Positions 1-10,300 of a stretch of DNA of 29,082 bases are shown one piece after another. Under the pieces are notes generated by a model that was not told where the DNA came from, did no database searches, and saw only the letters and a program-made list of their open reading frames with translations. Position 1 is the stretch's first letter; each line of letters starts with the position of its first letter. A program made the translations under genes and the position numbers. The stretch covers positions 1-29,082 of the forward strand of contig JAYMTF010000859.1 in assembly GCA_036897485.1 (NCBI GenBank), written 5' to 3'. This stretch comes from Pelargonium nanum (lineage: Eukaryota; Streptophyta; Magnoliopsida; Geraniales; Geraniaceae).

Positions 1-270
1 AAATGCAATCTAGAACCCAAATGTACTTTGGGTTGGGTTTGTCGGACCATTTTCAAAATGGGAACCGCAAAATCGACCTAAAACTCGAATTGTACTAAAT
101 TCAGTTTATTAATCTTGAAGAGTCCACAAAAAAAAACTCAAATACGTATACTCGGAAGCAAAATATTTCTGGTAATTGAAACAATACCCTAAATCAAACA
201 CCACCAAACAAACCAAAATTACCGCCAATTCCATTACACCAACAGCTTTTAACGAACTTTTAAATTTGGG

Positions 271-585
271 TAAATTAGTCTCAGAACCCCTATACTTTTT
301 CAAACTATAGAGTTGACCATTTTGTACTTTTTTCATTAGTTCTAACCCTTGTACTTTCTATTTTTTTTAATTTGGTCCAAGGCTGACGTGGACACGAAGC
401 TGACGTGAAAGGGTGATGCGACATATTTGCTGACATGGAGGCAAGTGACTGGCAGTAGCAGGTCATTTGGACCAAATCAAAAAAATTTAAAAGTATAAGG
501 GCCAGACCAATTTTGAAAATAACTCGAGGGTTATCTCTGTAGTTTCGACAAGTACATAGGTCTGGCGCTAAAATAACTCAATTTA
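271..585. mobile_element. Foldback/MITE-like element with long imperfect inverted arms
   Basis: The left arm (about 271-380) and the reverse complement of the right arm (about 472-585) align over roughly 90 bases with mismatches and small gaps. Both read, in order, a CCTAT(G/A) block, a CAAACTA(T)AGAG-like block, a CCCTT(A/G)TACTTT block, and finally AATTTGGTCCA next to the centre. The centre contains three CTGACRTGG/GTG-type words. It has no coding capacity. Long imperfect arms around a short core are typical of non-autonomous foldback or Mutator-like MITEs. The family is not assigned, and I saw no clean target-site duplication. Confidence 0.6.
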
Positions 586-1494
586 GAATGTTAAGAATTT
601 TATTTTGAAATAAAATAGAATAATGTCTTGTGAGTTTTAAGAGAAAAATGACTCTTAAATCAAACTTGAAAACATTTACATTACTATTCATTGAAAGAAT
701 TTACTCGGAAAAAGGAATATATGGCATATTCGTACAGATTATGGCCTTGCCCTCATCTTCTCAATCCCCAACTACGTTTTCTTTCCATTTTGTTTAGCGG
801 AAGATACGGATTTTCCATTTTGTTTAATGAATAGGTTTTATTTAACAACTTTCGTAGCAAATTTAACTGGCAATAAACAATTTTTGAAACCATTTTCGTC
901 ATAGTTTCGACTATGTTAAAACTATACTTAACTAGTGAAACACTTTTGCACTAAACTAGTACATATAAAAATTCAACAACTAAATTGACATGGTATGAAT
1001 TGTACATGAATTTTTTAGACATTTTTCCAAAGTAAAACAATAAGCAAGAATTTAATGTTATAGTCAAACTAATTCATTGCCTACAAATAGCAGGAACCAG
1101 GGATGTTTATGAAACACCAACAAAAAATGCTATTAAGTAATTATTGTATGTTTTTGTTATTTCAGGCCAGTTTTGCACGTTTTTTGATGTCATTTTCTCT
1201 CATCAAACGTTTAACAAAACAACATTACACAAAAAAGTATTGAATGCTGCGTTTAAAATTTTGAACTAAAGTTGCCAGAGAAAAACTCTATTTACCTCTT
1301 ATTTTATTATTTGACAATAAAATTATTGTTAGAATATGTAAGAGAATTTAAGTTGAAAAAGTGTCTACCTCAATTCACAATTAATATGATAAAACTCTAG
1401 TCATTTCATTCTAATTAGAGTTAGAATTAGAATTACATTTTGCTTTATTGATTAAAAAAAAGATAAATTTTGTTATTTATAAAAGTAAATTCTC

Positions 1495-2160
1495 AAAATG
1501 AAATGTGCTTCCAAAACAGAGACTTTATTCCACACCAAGCCCATTTCCACGTCTAATTCACTATTCCATTCAAATTACAATTACAACCCTATATAATAAG
1601 TTATAAAGATCAAAGTGTTGAAGTCTAGTATTGGCAAAATGAAATGTGCTCCCAAAACAATAGTGTCATTTCACTCAAATTTTGGTCCATTCTCCCCTCC
1701 AATTCACTATTTCATTTGAAATATAAGTCCAACTTGTCCATTCTCTCGTCCAATTCACTATTTCATTCGAAATATAAGTGCAACTTTATTTTACTTTACT
1801 GATTATGTAAAAACTTGAGGTCAATGTCTCTAATTCACAAAATGAAATGTACTCAAAAGAAATAAACTCAGTTCCACTCTGACTTGAACTCTGTATAGCA
1901 ATTTATTTCAAGCACAAGTTAAAATTTACAAAATACTATAAATGTTGATGTCCAAAATTCACAAAATGGAATGTGGTCTCCTCTAATTCACTATTTCATT
2001 CAAAATAGAATTGCAACACTATTTCATTCATAATAGAAATGCAACTCTATTTTACAAAAATGAAATGCAATCCCAAGACAAAGAAGCTCCATTCCACCAC
2101 AACTTGAACTCTAAAATGACAATTCTATTCCAGCACATTTCAAACAATTTATTTTAATTC
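1495..2160. repeat. Cluster of diverged short repeats (AAAATGAAATGTG / TTCACTATTTCATT motifs)
   Basis: Two motifs alternate. The first, AAAATGAAATG followed by a TCCCAARACA-like tail, occurs near 1495, 1635, 1837, 1962 (as AAAATGGAATG) and 2055. The second, AATTCACTATTTCATT followed by AAATA, occurs near 1556, 1701, 1754, 1985 and 2009. A third block, CCACNNNNACTTGAACTCT followed by CAATTTATTTCA or a similar run, occurs near 1875 and 2095. The order and spacing vary, so this is an old, rearranged repeat cluster and not a clean tandem array. Confidence 0.6.
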
Positions 2161-2408
2161 CACCAAAACTTATATTCAATCCAAATTTACCATAAATAAC
2201 CCAAACAATAAAGCCAAGAATTTTCTTTTTTACTCCATGCAAGACAAGGTTAAAAATGGCAGTGTAACAAAACAAGCAACAAAAGATAAGTATAAAAAAC
2301 GGTAATTGTTTCAATTCCTTCCTAGTTCCTAGTAGTATTATAATTAAAAATGTCAATTATATATAATATATATTTCCGTGTCCATATACAATATAGCTTG
2401 CTGTGCTG

Positions 2409-3658
2409 TCATCTCACTGCCCTAAATTTACTAGCCATAGTAGGGTTGTTCTTCCATTGAATTTTTTGCTTTCTGTTCAACCTGTTCTGCTTCGCCTGCG
2501 CCGCCGCCATTTCAGTGCTCCTCATACTCGCAAACCCCAAATCCCACATCTGCGCCGCCGCCGCCTCCGCCGGAGCCACGTTCAGATCCAGAAGCTCTCC
2601 CCTGCTGCATGGGCTCTCGCCGGCCGTTTGATCAACCACCACCGTCTGATGACGACGCACAATGTACGAAACGTGCTCGTGCGGTTGTTCTTGGCAGCTG
2701 ATGGTGGGTTGACCTATCGTGAGATTCAGTCTCCGGCCAACCGCCGGTGGTTCCACACAGTTCTGTTTCTTTGCCTTTTCAATGTAGAGCTGAATTGCAA
2801 ATAAAATAATAAATTAAATAATTACAGACCCCACATTCGATTTTTTTATTTTTTTATTTAGAGAGAGAGAGAGAAGAAGAAGACGTACCTTTTCTTTCAA
2901 CTCGGATTGCTCTATCTTCAGCTTGTCACGATAACGCTGCACCTTCTCTATCTCCTGCAACAACAAAAAAATCAGAAAAATAATTATAATGTTGTGTGCA
3001 GATTTTGGGTGGTCAATTTCAGCAATAAGAATTTAAAATATTCATTTAATTAAATGTTTAAAAGAAGAAAAAAAAAAACTAACCCTCTCGAATGCTTGAC
3101 GTTGGCTCAGCAACTCAGTACACAAGTTCTGCAAATCCTCTATCTTCTGCGAAACAGAGCAAATACCAGTTTCAGTAAATAAAATTCAAACAAAAAAACA
3201 GGGGAAACCCAAATTTCATTATCAAAATCACAAGAAAAGGGACAAGAAATTAAAGGCCATGTGAGTACCTTGGAGGTCTTGGAGAGTGTAATCTTCAGAG
3301 GCTTGGAGGGTTTTTCCTCTGATTCGCTGGGAGAGAATGAGAGAGGCGTGGCGGGGCTGTCGACCTTGAGTTTCTTGGGCGGCGGCGGCGGCGGAGACAA
3401 TGACGGAAAACGAGCGCGGGTCTGCGGCGGCGATGGACTCCGGTCGATGGCAGATCTCTTCTTCTTGCGGCCCCAAGTGATGGGGAAGCAACGGGGAGGC
3501 AGGACAGGGTCAGGGACGTCGTGTTGGAGCTTGGTGAGACGAAGCTCCTCCATGAATTCCATGACGTCAATCTCATCCTCCGTCCACCGCGACTTTTCCG
3601 CTGGTGGGCCCAAATCAATGGGACTCATGGTTCTGCTGCTGTTGCTCTGTTTCATCAT
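2409..3658 (-). CDS. Uncharacterised coiled-coil nuclear protein with EAR-type (DLNxxP) motif
   Basis: I do not recognise this as a named gene. Four exons on the minus strand join in frame: 3658-3269, 3146-3084, 2954-2889 and 2789-2409 (stop TGA), giving 299 residues. Every junction has GT...AG borders and falls on a codon boundary. The N-terminus (about 24-50) is acidic/amphipathic (SRWTEDEIDVMEFMEEL). Basic clusters GRKKKR (63-68) and PPKKLKV (93-99) look like nuclear localisation signals, with a proline run at 89-94. Residues about 131-185 are rich in E/K/Q/L with heptad-like spacing, consistent with a coiled coil. DLNVAP (241-246) matches the DLNxxP form of the EAR motif, which recruits TOPLESS corepressors; that function is an inference. 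The start is the first ATG of the frame; MSPIDLG ten codons later is an alternative. Confidence 0.8.
2861..2883. repeat. GA-rich microsatellite in intron 3 of gene 1
   Basis: A run of GA dinucleotides grading into GAAGAAGAAGA lies in the small intron between exons 3 and 4, close to the donor of exon 3 on the minus strand. On the transcribed strand it reads as a CT-rich tract. Confidence 0.8.
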
Positions 3659-3805
3659 CAAAACTTGTTGAACTCTCTGTTTCGTTGCGGAGAAGAAAAT
3701 ACAGAGACCGACGGCGAAATTGGGAGAAGAAGGGATTAGGGTGTGGGGGTGTTGCTTGGAGGATTGGTTTTGATTTTTCTTTTTTAATTTTTGCTGCTGT
3801 GCTGC

Positions 3806-3813
3806 TTATAAAT
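3806..3813 (-). promoter_or_regulatory. Candidate TATA box of gene 1
   Basis: ATTTATAA on the minus strand lies about 150 bases upstream of the chosen ATG at 3658. This is a reasonable distance for a TATA box plus a ~120-base leader. It rests on position and sequence only. Confidence 0.4.
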
Positions 3814-3848
3814 TGAGGGAAATAATCCCCGGCGAGGTTGCGGAGAGT

Positions 3849-3858
3849 GACACGTGTC
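3849..3858. promoter_or_regulatory. G-box / ABRE palindrome GACACGTGTC
   Basis: This is a perfect 10-base palindrome with a CACGTG core about 190 bases upstream of the gene 1 ATG. G-box cores flanked like this are bound by plant bZIP (ABF/ABI5-type) and bHLH factors. Binding here is an inference. Confidence 0.55.
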
Positions 3859-3881
3859 GCTTAGATGGAGATTATGGTTCC

Positions 3882-3889
3882 TAGGGTTT
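3882..3889. promoter_or_regulatory. Telo-box (AAACCCTA on the minus strand)
   Basis: TAGGGTTT on the plus strand is AAACCCTA in the orientation of gene 1, about 225 bases upstream of its ATG. Telo-boxes are common near the transcription starts of plant genes active in dividing cells. Confidence 0.45.
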
Positions 3890-6800
3890 ATGGCCACTGC
3901 CACGGCGCGTGCTTTCTAATTTTCTTATTGCTCGCTCACTCGCTGCCTTACCTCTCCGCCTTATTAATTACCACTCACTCGCAAATATATTCCCGCGCGC
4001 GCGTGTGTGTGTTTTTTTTTTAGTATTTATAATCCGAGTTAAATTAGTATATATCCGTAACGAATTTAAATGGGAAAAGGAAGAGAAAAGGAAGAAGAAA
4101 AATTCATTACAAATATTTTAATGCAACAAAAAAACGGTGGAAAATAATAGTGAAAATAAACTATTATAACATTTCTCTTAAAATACAAGTTACATGTTCA
4201 TATTTTATCATCTATTATGCATACATTAATATAATAATAATATTATCATGAATAAATGAGCTCAAAAATATATCACGACCCATGAATAGCACTATGTTGA
4301 TTCAACCTCGAACAAATTCATGTTAAGTGCTTCATCTTCTAAAACCATGTCTTTTTCCAAAGAGTTTAGAATCACTCACTTAGTGATACAAAGCGCCTTC
4401 AGGGGTACAAAACACTTCAAAAGTCATAAGAGTACTACATGAGCTAATTTTAACTATTATACACTCTTATAGACTCTACTCTATCATGTGATGCTAAAAG
4501 ATCACGTAGCGGTTTTGAAACTACAATAGAACACTATGGTTTCTTGTAAAACAGTAGTGCTCCTAAGAGCTTCACTACATCCCACGATACTTGAAAGTCA
4601 CACATATGCTTCAAAGTTCAATCAATGCACATAAAAGGCACATCCAGAAAGTTAGGACCCCAACATCAAAGTAGGCCCTAAATTAAAACGGATCCCATTC
4701 CTCAACAATTAATCACTTGATGCCACAAGACAAGGTTAGTACGTAAGTATAAATATTGCATCCTTAATAGGATGAGGGAGCTCATTCTACACATTGAGAG
4801 GTTCTCTTTGAACTTTCCCTCTCTAACTCTTTCTTATTCCCTACCGAGGTGTTGTCCGTATCTCCCAACGTCGTTTTTTACTCTCATACTCAAGACGAAT
4901 TTTTTGGGGCACATCCATGTCTCATGTTGACTATATAGATTCTAGGAATCTAGGAGTAAGGACCATAACCTCCAAGACCTTAGTCACCAACATCGGCCAC
5001 ATGGTTAAACAAATTCACTATAAATTCTTAACACGTGGACAAAAACACAACAAATCATAATATTCTTCTTTGATCTGAATCTAAGAAGCATATCATACTT
5101 TTCTTGGATTTTAATTGTTCAAATTAAAATATCAATTTTAAAAATGTGCTTTGTTTCTACCAAAATAAATGTCATGTTTCTCTTGATTTTTATCTCAAAA
5201 ACGAGTGTCAGATAATAAAATAGTAAATATATCACATAAACTAACTTTTACTTAAATTTCTCAAAATAAGTATACTTATTTAGAATGGGTGATGTAATTA
5301 ATATCTTTGCTCATCATTTTGATAAATGTATACATGAATTATGTTATACCACCCATTTAATTTTTCATGAATTAATAAAATATATTTGAATTAATAGTTT
5401 TTTTATTCTAATTTATACTAATAGTTGAAGCATTGAAAGGCCATATTAAGACATTCACATTACATTTATGAGCTGAATAGAATATAGTTTTGCTACATGA
5501 GCCCACCCATTTCTTTTTCAGTAATGCTATATGTCCAAAAATTTGTAAAAAATATTCGAACAAAATGATGTAGCAAATAAAAAGACATGACACATCAATT
5601 AGTCTATTGATGAGTTTGTCAAATTGCAACACCCCATGTGTATAGTAGGTCTTATAAATCGGCCGCTGCGCTTCAAAAATTCATGAGAGGGTGGTGTATC
5701 ATATATGTCGGGTTTTTATTCGTTTAAATTTAATTTTAAACCACAAAATATGACAAATATATATATGTGTCATGTAAGCTACCACGTCACTTCGTACACC
5801 AAATTTTGTACAAAATTTGGGACGTTTAACATTTTCCTTTTTTCACCCATTTCTAAAATTTTAAATTTAAATGACTCATTTTCTAACCATTGAAATATTT
5901 AATTCATTTAGGAAAGATGATTTTATAAATATGAAATAGGTCTTATTTAGTTTTGTTTAACAAAATATTCAACTAAAAATAGCTAAAATAAGTAAATAAC
6001 GACTCACGTCTGTTTTTTTGTCTTTTTATAAGACCACTCTCCGGAGGAGAATATATACTTTGACCCTAAATTTATAAGTTTCCTTCCCAAAATTCTCAGT
6101 ATTTTTTTAAACCAACTAAAATTTATTAGCAATATTCTTCAAAGAAAAATAATTTATTAGCAATAAGTCACCTAAAATCTACCCACCTGTCTCCCATCAA
6201 CCAAAATTCTTAAACTTGTTTCCATAAATTTCATTTTTTTCCATCTTCCTTTTGTGTTTCTCTGTTACTTATTTCCTCATTTTGATTTTGTGATTTATTT
6301 TTTCTGATGGTCTCACTACCCTTAACACCCAAATAAAGTTTTGAATTTTCTCCAAAATTTCATTTCTTTAACTAAGCCAAGGCATGTTCGGCGGTTTAAC
6401 TATTTTAGATTCTCTTTAAAGTATCGGATTCGAATCTTATTGCCGACGGTATAAGGTGAGATTTAAGTTAAAATAAGAGAATTTATTCCATGTTTTGTAG
6501 CTCAACTAATAAATAAATAACGTGACACATATGATATCAATAAAATGTCATCAATTTCTAGCTCGAAACTCTCGATTTATAAGACATATTATAACGAGTT
6601 GTGATTCGACCAAGTGATCAATAAAATAATTGATATGTCGTGTCTACTAATTAACACATCTTTTTGTACAAATAGTTGGATATAATATTTGAGATAGACA
6701 TTACTACTCACTTGCCATTGCATTGCAGTTATGAAAGACTCCATATCCATATGGGGTTACATCTCTTTCTTTTGGGTTTTGATCCGTTGGAGTTCAAACG

Positions 6801-7250
6801 GTGGTTGACTTTGACCATCTCTGTTCTCTTTCTTTTTAAACTTTTTTTTTTAAAATTAAAAAAAAGGGAAATATCCGTTCAAAAAAAAAAAAAAGGGAAA
6901 TATAAAACAGCAATGACAAAATTTATAATTTCTTAAATCGATTTTACATGCATAAATTAATGACATTGCAACTCGTCCAAATAGAAAATCCAAAATTAAA
7001 ATTTAGCAACATGATCATGATTGATTAATTGCTGTACAAGAAACCCAAATTGAAGTGGAGAAGCTATCCGTTTGCAAAATATAAATAAAACAGTATAAAC
7101 TGAAGGACACAAGAATTCATCTTTTTCTTTTTTGTACCAACTCTATTTCATATTAAACGTCTTTCTAGTAATCAAAATTTGTAAAAACGTTTGAAGAACA
7201 TAATATACCCAACAGCCATACTTTCATTTATAAACACATAATGCTAATTG
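3890..7250. other. Gene-free intergenic stretch between genes 1 and 2
   Basis: No coding gene can be supported. The visible content is a CG/TG alternating tract at 3994-4011, an LTR-promoter-like stretch around 4700-4920, a MITE-like AT-rich stretch with a 22-bp perfect palindrome at 5799-5820, and a weak pol III box-B-like word near 6428. There are also A/T homopolymer tracts around 6840-6895. The short frames in this interval are low-complexity and are not considered genes. Confidence 0.6.
5799..5820. repeat. Perfect 22-bp palindrome centred on TTGTACAA
   Basis: The 22 bases from CCAAATTTT to AAAATTTGG are identical to their own reverse complement. The surroundings (about 5440-5900) are AT-rich with words such as ATGACACAT and CACGTCAC that recur in plant MITEs. 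I take it as the inner or outer fold of a decayed foldback element. Confidence 0.55.
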
Positions 7251-7389
7251 GTAAGAATGAATGAGCAGTTCAATATAATGTTGAAACTTGAAAGCCATTG
7301 ATTTTGTTAAAATGGAATGTTGGTTATCAAGTGTTGGAACAAACAAGTGATAAAAGTTGCAGCAATGAGTTAATAATTTGTAGGAATAT

Positions 7390-10300
7390 CTATGCTGCTT
7401 TCGGTTTCTTAGCTACTTTTTTCTCAACAATGAAGTCATCATCTGAACTTTCATCCTCGTTCTTGCGTTTCTTCGAGGCAAGTTTGGAGCCTGTTGTCTT
7501 CGTTTTGCTGGACGAAACTGCTGCTCTCTTTACGCTGTCCGACTGAGGGGTCTTGTTACCAACTTTTGCAGGGGAACCGAGCTTTTGCAACACTGCCTTC
7601 TTCTGTTTCTTATCAAACACTTTTTTCGCCTCTTCTTTCGACAGCAAACCAGACTCCATCATCCTGCAAATCAAGGAGACACATTTCATGACATTAACAT
7701 TGTAACACTTGCAATCCAAAAAGATACTAATCCATGGTCATCAAAATTCAGATCTTTTTTACTTTGACGAGTGATTGCTTAAATGAAGCAAAAATTTCTT
7801 TTATATGGTCCTCATTCCTCCAATCCCGTGCTGTTTTCCTATTTTAATTGTTGTTCACACAAGGTAGTAAAAACCATCACACACAAGACACAACTTGCTA
7901 TTCCTAAAACTCGATTACACTTTTAACTGTTCCAGTACACAGGAAGAACTTTAAGCACCAAGCTTAACAGGACATGACTCATGAGCCAGCTGAAGCAAGC
8001 AGATAGAAAGAGAGAAAGAAACAAGTTCATGAGATGCCAAACAATAGCTAATGCGGAAGAACTAATATGCATGAATGAATTTCTAGCACCGATAGTTGCA
8101 CTTTAAAACAATTATCACTATATATTTAGGACATAGCACAATAAAATACTCCCTCCGTCCTAAAATGGGTGTCCACTTTCCCATTTTTGTAAAAAGTGAT
8201 TAAGTTAGGGAAGGACTTTTCCTCTTACACCCCTTAGTGCTATTGTTGTAACAAACTAAATGACTTCTAAGTTCTAACTATTTTATATTAGTGGTAATTC
8301 ATGCATAACTAACTAACCAAAAAGGAAAATGGATCATTTTTATCGGGAAAAAAAAAACAGAGAAAATGGGCTCTCATTTTGGGAAAGAGGAAGTAAAACT
8401 AAGAGGTCCCAATAGTCTTTGCTGGATGTATTGAATTCACCAAAGGTGGAGTGGAAAACCATTAGTTATGGTTCAGACCTACGCCTAATCAGTGTTGATT
8501 CTTCAATGCTCGCAATGTCATCAATGCACAAACTTTGAAAAGGGAAGAGTTAAAGCACAAATTAATTATACACAAGTCAAAGTCACTTAAACATGACACT
8601 CCAAGAAATTGTATGCGAGATTATGAAAAAAAAAAGAGTAAAAATAACAAGTGAAACAATGCACAGCTAACTTCATATCATGGGCCATGTAAAAACAAAA
8701 AGCATCATCTAACAATATGAAGAAAACTAGAGGACTTGCCTCAAGACTCAGAAGATAACTTATTCATTGCACATGCATGATAAGCACCAAAGCTTTTGAA
8801 ATATTCACTACTTAAAATCATATATTAATGGCAACAATATGCATGGTTGTCTTTCTTGTATGTCACTGAGTTCAGTGCATTTCATTGCCAACTAACAACC
8901 AGGTAAAGCATATCTACATACACATTTACTAAACTGAACTCCTGAAGATGGAGCTACAGGGATAAGGCTGTATATGTGTAAAAGTGGGACTTTGCTTTTA
9001 CCCACAAAAAAAGGGCCAGTTGCACTCTTAAACATGAAAAACGAACGACTTCAAATCCTATTACAAAGGTCACACACGGAGCACTACACTGACTATTATA
9101 TTTATTTGGTTCACACAAAGAAATAAAAACTTCAACGCTACACACAGCAGGCATGTGTATGAACTATGAAAAACTTTGCTATTTGCATACATTATTTCAC
9201 CCAAAGATGTCCCATATTCAACCCTACAGACAAAATTCACACACACGAGCACACAACAAAAGTTAAATACATATACGATGATGTTGACAAAAGTTTAAAC
9301 AATAGTAAAGCTGATGTTGCCCATGACAAAGACAAATTTATAGGACAAAAGAAAACAAATATGAAAGAGAGTCTTTCCTCATCTCAAACAATGGCATCAG
9401 ACCGAGAATGTTCTGACTCAAAACAAACATATGACAACATCAGGCCAAACAATAGAGCTTAAAATATTTGCCTATAGGAGTAGATGATGAACAACTTATT
9501 TAGAATCTAACACTAGCAGTTACAATGGCTATTCTCTCATGTTAGAATCAATTTCTCCCTCATCATACCCAGAAAACAAACTGAATAGATTACTAGAGAA
9601 ACAATCATATCATAGTTTTTAGATGCATCTTGATGCGGTTAGTTAATATGCACAGGTACATATCATATCACCCAGTTATCTTCTAAAAAAAGCTTAAGAG
9701 TTTTCTGCACTAGTCTTAAAATACATGCTTTACAATAAGTTATTCCTGAATGGATTACCCAATAAAGGCTGCAGACTGGGGTGAAATACATTTTCTACAG
9801 GAAGTTCCCATCAACTGTTTCTATAACTATTAATGCCTAAAAACATATTTATTTGTCTGAAAACCCCCCTTCTAATTGTGTAACTACCAAATGGATGGCA
9901 ATTAGTGAACCAAGACCAGTGTAACTAGCTAAGGGTAGAATAGAGCTATAATAGCATGCAATGTTTGTTCATTTGCAGGGAAGTAGCAACAAGATACAAG
10001 AACCAAAACACTACTGTCTAACCAAAAACTTGAAAGTGAAACAGGTATGAATTGACTCATATTGCACAATTGGGTCAAATTACTCACCAGATTTGCGCCA
10101 TTTCGCTGTTAGGAACTTGCTGGTACAGTGTTTCGTAAAAGATCCTCAATGGGTCTCTCTGTAAATTTAAAATGTTAGAAGCTCCATCACTAAACATATA
10201 CTAAAATAAGACATTTTAAGTTAATGTGATAAAAGAGAACACAAAATGCACAGTACTTCCTCGGGTGGATCTCGCTTCTGGCCTGGCAGATCATACACTT

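Larger units (their letters stand above)
1..2400. other. Gene-free AT-rich intergenic stretch
   Basis: No open reading frame here resembles a known protein, and no splice-linked coding exons could be built on either strand. The stretch is AT-rich and dominated by repeat remnants: a foldback element at about 271-585 and a cluster of diverged short repeats at about 1495-2160, both listed separately. The minus-strand frame at 2111-2356 is hydrophobic and low-complexity, and I do not consider it a gene. The last ~100 bases are the 3' flank of gene 1, whose stop is at 2409-2411. Confidence 0.6.

Noticed and set aside
2403..2804. 133-codon plus-strand frame
   Set aside because: It lies antisense over the last exon of gene 1, whose minus-strand frame joins in phase with three upstream exons and has protein-like motifs.
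3261..3671. 136-codon plus-strand frame
   Set aside because: Antisense shadow of exon 1 of gene 1; its glycine run is the complement of the proline run.
9166..9462. 98-codon plus-strand frame inside intron 3 of gene 2
   Set aside because: Polar, low-information sequence inside an intron, with no recognisable family.
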